DNA of 64,000 nt from Paguma larvata (GCA_030068075.1 CM057839.1:19509167-19573166); one strand, 5' to 3'; positions 36,593-48,309 are shown, numbered from the stretch's first letter. Notes: generated from the sequence alone by a model not told the origin. Translations and numbers: made by a program.

Positions 36593-36784
36593 GGGGGGCT
36601 GAGTTGGTTAAAGGATCCGACTCCTGGTTTTGGTTCAGGTCATGATCTCACTGTTGTGAGGTAGAGCCCCACGTCCCACTCTGCACTGACAACACAGAGC
36701 CTGCTTGGGATTTTCTCTCTTTCTCTGCCTGTACCCTGCTCACGCTTACTCTCTCTCTCTCTTTCTCAAAAAAAAAAAAAAAAA
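36593..36784 (+). mobile_element. CAN-SINE, diverged head
   Basis: GGGGGGCTGAGTTGGTTAA, GGTTCAGGTCATGATCTCAC, AGAGCCTGCTTGGGATTTTC and a CT-rich body lead into A17. The first part of the head (GCGCCTGGGTGGCTC) is missing. The L1 on its left does not continue on its right. Confidence 0.9.
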
Positions 36785-37039
36785 GTCTGTAGGTAACAAT
36801 GTATTGAAACATGGGTACTGAGGTCATTATTTTTGCCCGTGAAATTTACAAACAAGTGTGATATTAAATACATTGAAGATTTCCTTAAAAGTTAATAAAA
36901 ATGAGTATGGATATACAATTTTTGATTTAAAATTAATATAATTTAATAATTAATATTAAATATCTCTATAGTTTACCATTTGAGTCACCGCTGATACATG
37001 GAATTTCTGGCAGCTTCACATTTTGTTCAATATATAGTA

Positions 37040-37610
37040 TTGTCAGGTTTGTAAATTTTTAAAAATGAGATGGTATGGAATATTTTCTCACTGTGCTTCA
37101 ATTTGTGTTTTCCAGATTACAAATTATGTTCAATGTATTTTTATGTGTCCGTTAGTCAGTATGGATTACTATTATGTGAATTGCCTTCATATCATTTCCT
37201 CTTTTTTTTCTATTAGGCTGTTTATAAATTGTCTTTTATTTTACATTTCTGTTTAGAATTTATTTATATATTTATTAGTAATTTATGAGATGCAAATGTT
37301 ACTCTCATTTTGTGGCTTATAGTTTATAATTATATATATAATTATTTGATGAACGTAAGTTTTAATTTTACATGGTTGAAAGTATCAAACTTTCTTGTTC
37401 ACGATTGCTGGTTTTGTTCCTTTATTTTCTCCTTGACAAACCGTTCATAAGTTGCATTCATGAAAATAAACTTCTACGTTTCTTTGAAATTTAAATATTT
37501 TTCTCTTACTATATGGATCAATATGGAATTTATTTTGGTATAGTGCCAAATAGTAATTCAAACTTGAGAATTCCCTTTCCTTAATATTTATATGACTCCC
37601 ATATAGTTAT
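37040..37610 (-). mobile_element. Old L1M ORF2 fragment, strongly decayed
   Basis: GATGAACGTAAGTTTTAATTTTACATGGTTGAAAGTATCAA (37349-37389) and TATGGATCAATATGGAATTTATTTTGGTATAG (37512-37543) match decayed reverse-complement L1 ORF2 motifs. No intact frame. Confidence 0.55.
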
Positions 37611-37614
37611 AATT

Positions 37615-37722
37615 TTTAGCATATTCTTACTAATTTTATAATTTCTTACTGTTTTTATAATTTTAGTATATTCTTACTATTTTGAATATTTTATAATTCT
37701 TACTATTTTATAATTTATTACC
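37615..37722. repeat. Irregular AT-rich tandem repeat
   Basis: About five degenerate units share a TTTTATAATTTCTTACT core, with spacing of about 18-27 bp. Confidence 0.7.
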
Positions 37723-38149
37723 CATAAATGCATAGATTTGATATGTTCAAATCAATGAGTTTTGACAAATCTTCCACTATAATCAAACAATATATTTTCA
37801 TCTCCCCAAAAGGAAAACACTGGTTTTCCTTTTCAGTTAGTATTCCCACTCTTGCTCAGGTAATATCTAATTTAATTTATTCTCATCTCCATTCTATCTG
37901 ATGAGAAGCCAGACATCATTCTTACCATTGTTACTGAATATAATGAACATAATTCATCATTTCTTTCTGATGTACTCAATAATTATTTTTATTTATGGTT
38001 TTCAGTTATTTGAATGTTTGTGACTACTTATTACATTCTATTTTGCAGAGTGTCTTTTATTTGTAGATATTTTTGACAAAATATGGGAGTCATTCTTTAT
38101 TCAGACTATTTTTTCTGCCCCTGTACTCCCCTTTCTTTCTGTTATCTTA

Positions 38150-38700
38150 TTATATGAGACTATCATTGACATATGTTAGACCTTAACTTAAACTGTTTAT
38201 TTTTTCAGTCCTTTCTTCCAACCCATGTATTCTGTAGTGTTGAGTGTAATACTGAGTCCATTCAATGGATCTTTAATTCATATATTATAATATTTAGTTC
38301 TTAAGCTCCCAGTTTGTTCTTTTTGTGATTTTCTTTAATCTACTGAGATTCACCATCTCTTCATCTATTGCTTGTTTTTTTCTTTAAAATTTTGAACACA
38401 ATTAGAATAGCTACTGTAAATTTTGTTTGATAATTCTGACATTTATGATCATTCCAGTCTCTTTTCTTAAACTATTTATTTCCTGGTTATATGTTCTTTT
38501 TCCTATTTATTTACATGTCTGTTAAATTTTATTATATGCTGTGTGTCATGGAAGTAAGGTGTCTGGCTTTGGATGTCTTCCTTTAAAAATGTTGAATTTT
38601 TTTATAGCAGTTAGTTAATTCATTGGCAGGTAGGTTTATCATGTTGAGACTTGAATTTAGGTTTGCTGAGGCAAATGTAGTATCATCATTACTTTAAGGC
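38150..38700 (-). mobile_element. Old L1M 5'-region fragment, reverse orientation
   Basis: AAATTTTGTTTGATAATTCTGACATTTATG, TCCTGGTTATATGTTC and GTTAAATTTTATTATATGCTGTGTGTCATGGA resemble the reverse complement of an L1M 5' region. Low identity. Confidence 0.45.
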
Positions 38701-38747
38701 TAGTGTAATCTTAAAATATATAGCTTTTCAGGGTCCCCGAAAATTTG

Positions 38748-38852
38748 TAAGATTTTTTTTAAGTAATCTCCGCACCCAATGTGGGGCTCAAACTCACGAC
38801 CCTGAGATCAAGAGTCACATGCTGTATGGACTGAGCCAGTCAGGGACTCTTG
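38748..38852 (-). mobile_element. Old tRNA-type carnivore SINE fragment
   Basis: AAGATTTTTTTTAAGTAATCTC is followed by CACCCAATGTGGGGCTCAAACTCACGACCCTGAGATCAAGAGTCACATGCT-type sequence and GACTGAGCCAGTCAGG. This is an older CAN-SINE form lacking the feliform CT-rich body. Confidence 0.85.
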
Positions 38853-39019
38853 GGGTCCCTATGGTTGCATGGGATGTTCTGCAAGGCCTCTCAGTTTTGC
38901 CTGTTAAAACTCCAGTATCATCCAGCACTCATGTAAATACACAATACCTTCCTTTATAGAGTTACCGAGAGAAGTTCTATGGACATTGAAAAGGGAAGAT
39001 CCTGCGTATGACCCAACTC

Positions 39020-39210
39020 AGTGGTTTTCAACAAGAGGTGATTTTGTACCTTCACTCCTATCCTCAGGGGTATTTGGCAGTATCTAGAGACATTTGTGGA
39101 TGTCACACTAAAGGGAGCAGTGTTATTGGCATCTAATTGGTAGAGGCAAGGAGTATTGCTAAATGTTTCCTACAAACCTCTACAACAAAGGAATTTCTAG
39201 CCAGGGATAT
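39020..39210 (+). mobile_element. MER20 (hAT-Charlie MITE)
   Basis: It opens with CAGTGGTTTTCAACAAGAGG. ATTTGGCAGTATCTAGAGACATTTGTGG, GGCATCTAATTGGTAGAGGCAAGGAG and TACAACAAAGGAATTTCTAGCC follow in MER20 order. The right terminal inverted repeat is weak. Confidence 0.88.
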
Positions 39211-39274
39211 CTCTTAGGTAATTTTCTAAAGTTTCAATATTTGCACAGAAAATTTTTTGAACTATTAAAACAAT

Positions 39275-40912
39275 AGGAAAATAGTGTACTTTATTTTTTT
39301 AATTTTTATATAATATAATTTATTGTCAAACTGGTTTCCATACAACACCCAGTGCCCATCCCAACAAGTGCGTTTCTCAATGCCCATCACCCACTGTCCG
39401 CTCTCCCACATCCCCCGACAGCCCTCAGTTTGTTCTCAGTACTTAATAGTCTTTTATGTTTTGCCTCCCTCCCTCTCTGTGACTTTTTTTATCCTCTTCC
39501 CCTCCCCCATGGTTTTCTGCCAATTCTCTCAAAATCCACCTATGCGTGGAAACATATGACGTCTGTCTTTCTCTTCCTGACTTACTTCACTCAGGATAAT
39601 ACTCTCCAGTTCCATCCATGTTGCCAAACATGGCCAGATTTCATTCTTTCTCATTGCCACCCAGTATTCCATTGTACATATAAAACACATCTTCTTTATC
39701 CATTCATCAGTTGATAGACACTTAGTCTCTTTCCATGATTTGGCTATTGTTAAAAGTGCTGCTATAAACATTGGGGTACACGTGCCCCTATGCATCCACA
39801 CTCCTGTATCCCTTGGGTAAATTCCTAGCAATGCTATTACTGGGTCATAGGGTGGTTCTATTTCCATTGTTTGAGGAACCTCCACACAGTTCTCCAGAGC
39901 AGCTGCACCAGTTTGCATTCCCACAAACAGTGTAAGAGGGTGCCTGTTTCTCTACATTCTCACCAGATCTATAGTTTCCTGACTTGTTCATTTTAGCCAC
40001 TCTGACCGGCATGAGGAGGTTTCTCGGTGTGGTTTTGATTTGTATTTCCCTGATGATGAGTGACTTTGAGCATTGTTTCATGTGTCTGTGGCCATCTGGA
40101 TGTCTTCTTTGGAAAATAATCCATTTCTTCACTGGATTATTTGTTTTTCAGGTGTGGAGTTTGGTGAGTTCTTTATAGATTTTGGATACTAGCCCTTTGC
40201 TGATATGTCGTTTGCAACTATCTTTTCCCATTCTGTTGGTTGCCTATTAGTTTTGTTATTGTTTCCTTTGCAATGCAGAAGCTTTTTATCTTGATGAGGT
40301 CCCAATAGTTCTTTTTTACTTTTGGTTCCCTTGCCTTTGGAGATGTTTTGAGTAATAAATTGCTGCGACTGAGGTCAAAAAGATTTTTTCCTGCTTTCTT
40401 CTCTAGGGTTGTGATGGTTTCCTGTCTCACATTCAGGTCCTTCATCCATTTTGAGTTTATTTTTGTGTATGGTGTAAGAAAGTGCTCTAGTTTCATTCTT
40501 TTGCATGTTGCTGTCCAGTTCTCCCAGCACCATTTGTTAAAGAGGCTGTCTTTTTTCCATATCTCTGCATTGTCAAAGATTAGTTGGCCATGTGTTTGGT
40601 ATTGGCACAAAAGCAGACACATAGGCCAATGGAATAGAATATAGAGCCCAGGGGGGCGCCTGAGTGGCTCAGTCGGTTAAGCGTCTGGCTTCGGCTTGGG
40701 TCATGATCTCACAGTCTGTGGGTTCGAGTCCCGCATCAGGCTCTGTGCTGACAGCTCAGAGCCTGGAGCCTGCTTCGGATTCTGTGTCTCCCTCTTTCTT
40801 TGCCCCTCCCCTGCTCATGCTTTGTCTCTCCTGCTCTCAAAAATAAATAAAACATTTAAAAAAATTTAAAAAAAAAGAAAGAATATAGAGCCCAGGAAAA
40901 TAGTGTATTTTA
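39275..40912 (-). mobile_element. Felid-type L1, 5'-truncated, with 19 bp TSD and nested SINE
   Basis: The element body runs from a T-rich tail at 39294 to about 40652. It contains the reverse of the L1 3' UTR (39300-39530) and the ORF2 C-terminal part. The 39529-39924 minus frame carries CTPMFIAALLTIAKSW and STDEWIKKM, typical of the ORF2 C-terminus. The 39845-40132 and 40218-40622 frames continue it in shifted frames (SLIIREIQIKTT; WCWENWTATCKRM). The target duplication is AGGAAAATAGTGTACTTTA (39275-39293) and AGGAAAATAGTGTATTTTA (40894-40912), 18 of 19 matching. A later SINE sits at the 5' junction. ORF2 is truncated and shifted, so the copy is dead. Confidence 0.96.
40637..40896 (+). mobile_element. 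Full-length young CAN-SINE with perfect 16 bp TSD
   Basis: The body 40653-40880 begins GGGGCGCCTGAGTGGCTCAG. It has TCGGTTAAGCGTCTGGCTTC, the box-B-like GGGTTCGAGTCCC, GGCTCTGTGCTGACAGCTCAG, TCTGTGTCTCCCTC and an A-rich tail. GAATATAGAGCCCAGG is exact at 40637-40652 and 40881-40896. Its head and body are closest to the felid consensus as I recall it. Confidence 0.98.
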
Positions 40913-42235
40913 AAAGTCGAGTTGTATTTATAGTGATAAATGTTTTATAAATCTAATACCAAAATATATTGTTAAATTATAAGAACATTTTATATTAAGA
41001 TAAATCTAATGTTTTGTCTGAAAAATATGCCAATAATAATGATTTTCTGATTTTATGGGTAGTTTCAGTAGATGTAGTTTTAATTTTTAAAGATATAAAA
41101 ATGTGAAGATAAAAGTAATACCCATCTGTCTAAAATATAATACCAGAAAATTCCACTTTCCACAGGGTATCATATAATAGTAGTGAGTCACTCCTTTCTT
41201 TATGTTCTGTAGTACATAATTGTTAAAACTAGTTATATGGCCTCCACTTTCTCAGCACAACATTTATTCAGTAAATAGGCAGATAATTAGGAGTACAATT
41301 GTTCATTTGGTGATAATACAGACTATGTCCACTTAATATATAGCACTCTATCCCAGACAGAACTTTTAGTAAAACAACTCAGAAATGCACATTCTCTTAA
41401 CAGAAGAATCCATAAATAACATACAATAGGCAATTGCGTGCAGACTGATTATCACAGTTTGATTCAGTGGCTATAAATGATTTTAATGGTTTTGCTGCCA
41501 GATGTGCTCAACACAGCCATAATGTACTCTGCTTCACTGAATGCCCAAGATGTTTTCATTCTTGAAATGTAATAGAGTACTTTTAAAAAGTCAGAACAAA
41601 GTAGAAAAAGAGTAGCCATTCAGTAAATTGGAGATATTTTGCAAGCAGTGACTTTGTGGCCTTGAATCTCCAATGCTTAGCATAGTGCTATTTACATTCA
41701 GGTTAAATGTTCATTAAACAAAAGTGCACAGATTTCAATTTAAGTAAATATTTCAAATTTAATATTTTTATATTTTTATTACTAAAACTCTAACGATGAA
41801 TTAACAAAAGTCTGTATCTTTCACTTATTAAAGATGCTATAAAGCATTTTCTTGAACATTAACCTAATTTGCCTCATAATTGGAATGACAGGTTTTTACT
41901 GCTTGCATAAAATGAGTTTCAAGGAATTGGGTTGGTTTACCAAACCATATTATAAAGCAAAAAAACCCACATAAAACACACCAAACTCCCCCACACAAAA
42001 GAAACCCACAAAAAATTATAATCATAGTAAATAAAGTCTTTTAAATCAGGAACTGAAATTTGTTGTTTAACTACAAAAATGGAAATAAATGTTACATGTT
42101 TAAAGTCATGTTATATATATATTATTAAGAATACATTTATTTATAGAGCCATGTATTTTTTCCTATATATTGAATAGATACATATGATGATACTAGAGGT
42201 TGCTCTCAATGCTGCGTACTTGAAATAATTTTAAC
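40913..42235. other. AT-rich unique sequence
   Basis: No repeat or gene recognised. Bases 41380-41720 are of higher complexity and free of simple repeats. Confidence 0.45.
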
Positions 42236-45200
42236 TAAGTTTTTAAAATTCCAGTATAGTTAACATACAGTATTATATTAGTTTCAAGTGTATAATGTAG
42301 TGATTCAACAATTTTTTACATTACTCAGTGCTCATCATGATAAGTGTTATCTTTAATCTCCATCACCCATCCCCCCAACACATCTCCCTTCTGGTAACCA
42401 GTTTGGTCCTTTATAGTTAAGAGTTTCTTAGTTTGACTCTCTCTCTCTTTCTGTTTTTTTTTTTTTTTTCCCTTTGCTCTTTTGTTTTGTTTCTTAACTT
42501 CCACATATGAGTGAAATCATATAGTATTTGTCTTTCTCTCATCGACTCATTTTACTTAGCACTACACTCTCTTGTTCCATTCATGTTGTTGCAGTTGACA
42601 AATATCATTCATTTTAATGGCTAAATAATATTCCATTATGTATATATACCAACTCTTCATTATCCATTCATCTATCAATAACACTTGAGCTGCTTCAATA
42701 ATTTGGCTATTGTAAATAATACGGCAGTAAACACAATGGTGCATGTATCCCTTTTAGTGTTTTTATGTATTTTGGGGTAAATACCAAGTTGTGCAATTAC
42801 TGGTTTCCAAGGTGGCTGCACCAATTTGCATTCTCGAAAACAGTACACATCCTTTTTCTCTACATCCTTACAAACACTTGTTGTTTTTTGTGTTGTCGAT
42901 TTTAGCCATTCTGACTGTTGCTAGGTGATATCTCATTGTAGTTTTGATTTCATTTCCCTGATGTTAAGTGATGTTGAACATGTTTTCATAGATCTTTGGC
43001 CATCTGGATGTCTTCTTTGGAGAAATGTCTGTTCATGTCTTCTGTCCATTTTTAATTGCATTATTTGTTTTTGGGGTATTGAGTTGTATTAGTTTTTTAT
43101 ATGTTTTGGATACTAACCTTCAATTGGATATGTCATTTGCAAATACTCTCTCCTGTTCTGTGAGTTACCATTTAGTTTTGTTGATTCTTTCCTTCAATGT
43201 ACAGAAGCTTCTTATTTTGATGTGGTCTCAATAGTTTATTTTTGGTTTTATTTCCCTTGCTTCAGGAGTCACATCTAGAAAATATTGCTGTGGCTGATGT
43301 CATAGACATTACTGCCTGTGTTCTCTTCTAGGATTTTTATGGCTTCAGGTCTCACGCTTAGGTCTTTACTTTATTTTTGTGTATGGAGACAGAAAATGGT
43401 CCAGTTCCATTATTTTGCAGGTTGGTGTCCAGTTTACCCAACAACATTTGTTGAAGAGATTCTTTTTCCCATTTGATGTTCTTTCCTCCTTTGTCGAAGA
43501 TTAATTGACAGTTTAATTGTGGGTTTATTTCTGGGTTTTCCATTCTGTTCTGTTCATCTTTATGTCTGTTTTTCTGCCAGTACCATTCTGTTTTGTTGAT
43601 TACTACAGCTTTGTAATATAACTTGAAGTCTGGAGTTATGATACCTCCAGGTTTGTTTTTCTTTTTCAATAATGCTTTGACTATTTGGGGTCTTTTGTGG
43701 TTCCACACAAATTTTAGGATTGTTTATTCTAGTCTGGGAAAAATGCTGTTGGTATTTTGATAAGGATTGCATTAAGCCTGTAGATTGTCTGGCACTTGGG
43801 TGGTTCTGTTGCTTAAGCATCCCACTGTTGATTTTGGCTCAGGACATGATCTCATGGTTGGTGGGTTCAAGCCCTGCATCAGGCTCTATCTATGTTAACA
43901 GCACAGTGCTTGCTTGGGATTCTCTCTCACTCACTCTCTGCCCATCCCCTGTTCTCTCTGTCTCAAAATAAACAAATAAACATTTAAAAAATAAAAATAA
44001 ATACATAAATCTGTAGATTGCTTGGATAGGATAGACCTTTTAACAGTATTTGTTCTGCCAATCCATTAGCATGGAATGTCTTTCCATTTCTTTCTGTTGT
44101 CTTCAACTTATTTCATCAGTGTTTTATAGTTTTTGTAGTATAGGTCTTTCACCTCCTTGGTTAAGTTTATTATTAAGTAGTTTAGTATTTTTACTGGAAA
44201 TGTTAATAGGATTTTTTTTAATATCTCTTTCTGCTGCTTCATTATTAGTGCATAGAAATGCAACATATTTCTGTACATTGATTCTATATGCTGTGACTTT
44301 ACTAATTTATCAGTTTTTTGTGGAGTCTTTTGGATTTTCTATATAGAGTACAATGTCATCTACAAATAGTGAAAGTTTTACTTCTTTCTTGTCAATTTGG
44401 TTGCATTTTATTTCTTTTTGTTGTTTGATTGTTGTGACTAGGACTTCCGGTACTATGTGGAATAAAAGTGGTGAGAGTAGACATCCTTGTGTTGTCTCTG
44501 ACCTTTAGGGTAAAGCTCTCCGGCTTTCCCCATTCAGGATGATGTTCCCTGTGAGGTTTTCATAGAAAGCCTTTATTTTGCTGAGAGATATCATGTTGAT
44601 TGATTTGCAAATCCTAAACCATTCTTGCATCCTGGGAATAAATCTCACTTGATTTGGGTGAGTGATTTTGTCAGGGTATTGTAGAATTTGGTTAACTGGC
44701 ATTTTCTTGAGGATTTTTGCATCTAAGTTCATCAGAGATATTGGCCCATAGTTCTCGTTTTTTCTGGTGTCTTTATCTGGCTTTGGTATCAGGGTAATAC
44801 TGGCCTCATAGAATGAATTTGGAAATTTTATTCCCTCTTCTATTTTTTGGAGTAGTTTGAGAAGAATAGATATTAACTTGTGTTTAAATGTTTGGAGAAG
44901 TTGCCTGTGAAGCCCTCTGGTCCTGGACTTTTGTTTGGTGGGAGTTTTTTGATTACTGATTCAATTTCTTTGCTGATTATTGGTCTGTTCAATTTTCTAG
45001 TTCTTCCTGTTTCAGTTTTGGTAGCTTATGTATTTCTAGGAATTTATCCATTTTTCTATGTTGTTTAATATGTTGACATATAATTTGTCATAATACTTTT
45101 TAAATTGTTTGCATTTCTGTGGTGTTGGTATTTCTCCTCTTTCATTTATGATTTTGTTTTGAGTCTTCCCTCTGTTTTTTTTTATTATGAATTGTGTTAG

Positions 45201-45300
45201 AGATTTATCAATTTTGTTGATCTTTTCAAAAAAACAGCTCGTGTTTTCATTGATCTGTTCTGTTAGTTTTGTAATTTCTATATCATCTTTCCTGAAATAA
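42236..45300 (-). mobile_element. Carnivore L1: 3' UTR and much of ORF2, interrupted by a SINE
   Basis: On the minus strand this holds the ORF2 reverse transcriptase and C-terminal region followed by the 3' UTR (about 42460-42236). The 45036-45368 frame shows CFFEKINKIDKSL, a conserved ORF2 stretch upstream of the RT core. The RT catalytic box reads FVDD at 44355-44366, where the usual form is FADD. The 44505-44732 frame includes NQVRFIPRMQEWF. The 43358-43708 frame includes [18 protein letters not shown]. Many frameshifts and stops are present. ORF1 and the endonuclease domain are absent. A SINE splits it at 43793-44010. Confidence 0.93.
43778..44025 (+). mobile_element. CAN-SINE nested in L1, TSD present
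   Basis: CACTTGGGTGGTTCTGTTGC, GGCTCAGGACATGATCTCATGG, GTGGGTTCAAGCCC and CATCAGGCTCTATCTATG lead into the body and tail AAATAAACAAATAAACATTTAAA. The flanks share CTGTAGATTG (43778-43787, 44011-44020) followed by similar bases. The head is mutated, so this is an older copy than the one at 40.7 kb. Confidence 0.93.
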
Positions 45301-45655
45301 ATCCTATCTCCATGGAGACGATCAAGTGGAAACAGGATATATTTTAAATATATATTATATATATGCATGTGTATTTATATACATGTTCATATATCAATAT
45401 ACTTTATTTTCATGTATATTCATAAAATTTAAAATGTTTTATGTATTTAATATATGAATACTTATATATGTTTTTATGTATTGTTTTTACATACATATTT
45501 TACATATGCATATTTATATATATGTGATATGCTATAAAGCATAAGTATATTTTTTCATGAGGCCTAGTTATCAGAATCCCCAGAATACATATAGAAGAAT
45601 ATACTTACATTTGTAATGAAGCAATGTTAAATTCCATTTATTAAAGAAAAACCAC
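45301..45655. other. TA/TG-rich low-complexity sequence
   Basis: Bases 45340-45540 are a patchwork of ATAT, CATGTATAT and TATTTATATA with many short palindromes. No gene. Confidence 0.6.
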
Positions 45656-45850
45656 AGGTGGTGTGCTGTGGTGCCTCAGTTGGTTAAGTATCCAACTCTT
45701 GGCTTTGTTTCAGGTCATGATCTCATGGTTTGTGAGTTTGAGCCCCACTTTTGGCTTTGCACTGACAGTTTGGATGCTCCTTGGAATTCTCCCCACCCCA
45801 CTTGTGTGCTTTCTCTTTCTCTAAAAATATTTAAATAAACTTAAGAAAAA
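45656..45850 (+). mobile_element. CAN-SINE, diverged
   Basis: GTGGTGCCTCAGTTGGTTAAG, TCAGGTCATGATCTCATGG, GTGAGTTTGAGCCCC, GCACTGACAGTTTGG, a CT-rich body and the tail TAAATAAACTTAAG appear in order. Candidate flanks (AAAGAAAAACCACAGGT and AAAGAAAACTGTAGGT) are imperfect. Confidence 0.92.
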
Positions 45851-45949
45851 AGAAAACTGTAGGTAACTTTGAAACAATAAGGATTGCTTGCAAAAATGGT
45901 TCTGTGCATACTTTTTGTAATGTGATTTGGCTGCTCTTCTTGTCAATGA

Positions 45950-46403
45950 TGAAGATTATTACTTACTTCTTGTACCAGCCTTATGATTTGTCTTGACCAA
46001 TAGAGTGTGGAAGTGGAAGTAGCTTCCAAAACCTAGGCCTCAAGAAGCTTTGTGTCTTCCACTGTTGCCCTCTTGGAACACAACCTTGAGTTGGCCACTT
46101 AAAGCAGTACAGTCTAAACTACTAGAAGATATAAGGCTGATGAAGAGAATTGAGTTTCTCAATTCAGCAGCCACTGCCACTTCCGACATGAGTGAGATCA
46201 TTTTGGACCATCAAACTTAAATCTCAAGGCATCACCTGAGTGTGACTCACAAGTAATTTCAGAGAAGACTAGCAGAAGTAGTATCGAACTGCCTTTAGCT
46301 CAAACTGCCAACACACTACCTTGCTAGCAATTAAAGTTAGTGGTTGTTTTAGCCTAATAACTTTGAGGGTACTTTGCTTTACAGCAGTAGGTAACTAATA
46401 CAG
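45950..46403 (+). mobile_element. MLT1-type LTR (ERVL-MaLR), near complete
   Basis: GACCAATAGAGTGTGGAAGTGG at 45995, CTTCCAAAACCTAGGCCTCAAGAAGC, CTCTTGGAACACAACC and the terminal GTACTTTGCTTTACAGCAGTAGGTAACTAATACAG at 46370-46403 follow MLT1 order. It is diverged and solo, with no internal region. Confidence 0.85.
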
Positions 46404-47862
46404 AGGTTTCTGAGGAAGCAAATCTGGCAATACAGTGACACGGTGGTGTGGAAAGATACTAAGGACAGGGGAAAGAAGAAAGGTCTCAAAAATGTTGTGG
46501 ATTTTCTGTTGGAAGTTGCAAGAATTTAATTACTTCTGGAGTAAAGCCAGATATATAAAGAGACATGGCCCAGAGTTTGATAGAGACTTTATATAATTTA
46601 TGAGATTTTGGAATTTATGGAGAAACAATAGAACATAATTGAAATATTTTAAAGCATTGATGTGACCTTATTTTACTGTTTAATTGATCGCGTCAGGAGC
46701 TAAGCCTGTATATACATTTTAAGAAAGTATATTGGCCCCTAGGCCAAATATTTTAGCACTTTAGTAAGAGATGACGGAAAACAAAAGTAGAAATTAATGA
46801 TAATATGTTGTTGAAAGAGCAGAGAAATTAAAATTCAACTAATAATTAGTTGCTGTTACAGACATTTCACACTTGAAAAATGATTATAACTGTGAGATGC
46901 ATAAAATAAATTGCAAACTATCTCATTACAAAAGAAGATATTATGTAAAAGACTAGAGGCCATATCACATATCTTGGAGGAAATAAATAATAAATTAAAA
47001 CAGGATAAATGATAACACATAATAAGTTCAATTTGCGAGTATTTTGAAATATAGGTAATTTCATAAATGTAATATTCAGGAAATGTAATATCAAAAGGCA
47101 TAATTTCCTGTTTAGTTTGCAGACTTTGGAATTTCATGAAGAACAATGTTGTAGCATAAATAAATAAAATAATAAAAAAATAAAAACCACCAGAAAATAG
47201 CAAATAGATATTGAATTTTTTCTGTTACATAAACAGAGTTCTGTGCATTTTCTCTTGTAAATAAAGAGCTGGAATAGGAGTATCGAAAATGATCATCTTT
47301 CTCTATACACAAATGTAAAATAAAGAATGTTGATATACACTGAGGGGATTGAGAATTGTACTGATTATCACAGTTTTGTACTACATTATAAATAAAGAAA
47401 AACCTTGAGTCCATGGTGCTTGTCATACATTTTTGTACTATCTAACATTAAATGTGTATTATTGCTGCCTGAAATATGGAAAGATAACATACTTTCCGAT
47501 ACTTCCAGATAAATATTCTAGAATGTATTGTCCTTCCTACTGTCCTGCATTCGGTAATATAAAATCAAGGAATAGAAACCATTATTCTCCAGAAGTGGTT
47601 TTTCTTTCTGTGTTAGATTTCTTTTACAGATTTTTTGCTTACTATCAAAATATTAGAAATTTCTGTTTGGCTGACATCCCTTGTAAAGATAATTACATGA
47701 ATCTCTGAACAAACGTCTACCTTTTCATGATACTGCCCAATACATTGAAGAGTAGAAACTAGGTGTGAATAAAAACTTTATTAAAAGTGTAAAATCTGTT
47801 ATCTGTAAGTATTGAGTTCTACCATGATATTTAATTTCAGAACATAGCAATATCTCTAAATG
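46404..47862. other. AT-rich unique sequence
   Basis: Open frames at 46856-47203, 47112-47426 (minus) and 47433-47708 (plus) overlap on opposite strands or in shifted frames. They have AT-driven, Phe/Tyr/Ile-rich composition and show no domain I recognise. None is called a gene. Confidence 0.45.
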
Positions 47863-47951
47863 AGTTTTCCTTCTTTTTTTTCTTCTCTTTTCTTTCTTCC
47901 TTTCTTCCTTTCTTCCTTTCTTCCTTTCTTCCTTCCTTCCTTCCTTCCTTC

Positions 47952-48018
<67 letters not shown>

Positions 48019-48085
48019 TTTCTCCCTTCCTTCCTTCCTTCCTTCCATCCTTCCTTCCTTCCTTCCTTCCTTCCTTCCTTTCTTC

Positions 48086-48127
<42 letters not shown>

Positions 48128-48309
48128 GAGAGAGAGCAGAAGCACAAGCACAAGCAGGATAGGGGCATAGGGAGAGGGTGAGAGAGAATCCTAAGAAGGT
48201 TCCACACCCGGACACCCAGTACAGACCAATGTGGGACTCAATCCCAAGACCATGAGATCATGACCAGAGGCTCAACCAATGAGCCACCCAGGTACCCTTA
48301 GTTTTCTTT
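47863..48309 (-). mobile_element. CAN-SINE with massively expanded tail
   Basis: The SINE body lies at 48127-48298 (GAGAGAGAGCAGAAGCACAAG, AGAGAATCCTAAGAAGG, GACCAATGTGGGACTCAATCCC, GAGCCACCCAGGTACCC). Its 3' side continues into about 250 bases of TTTC/TTCC repeat. Candidate TSD AGTTTTCCTT (47863-47872) and AGTTTTCTTT (48300-48309) bracket body and tract together. The tract therefore grew out of the SINE tail after insertion. Confidence 0.9.
47878..48126. repeat. (TTTC)n/(TTCC)n polypyrimidine microsatellite, about 250 bp
   Basis: Blocks run TTCCTTTC, then TTCC, then a long TTTC block (47952-48018), then a second TTCC block (48027-48079) with one CATCC interruption, then TTTC to 48126. Long open frames on both strands (Lys/Glu/Arg- or Phe/Leu/Ser-rich, up to 160 codons) are artefacts of the repeat. 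Confidence 0.98.

Noticed and set aside
39352..39714. 120-codon plus-strand frame rich in Pro, Leu and Phe
   Set aside because: Antisense of the L1 3' UTR and ORF2 end.
46856..47708. Cluster of ~100-codon frames on both strands
   Set aside because: AT-driven hydrophobic translations that overlap one another, with no recognisable domain.
47725..48215. Long Lys/Glu/Arg-rich frames (up to 160 codons) on the minus strand and a Phe/Ser/Leu-rich frame on the plus strand
   Set aside because: They are translations of the TTTC/TTCC microsatellite in several frames at once, not a gene.
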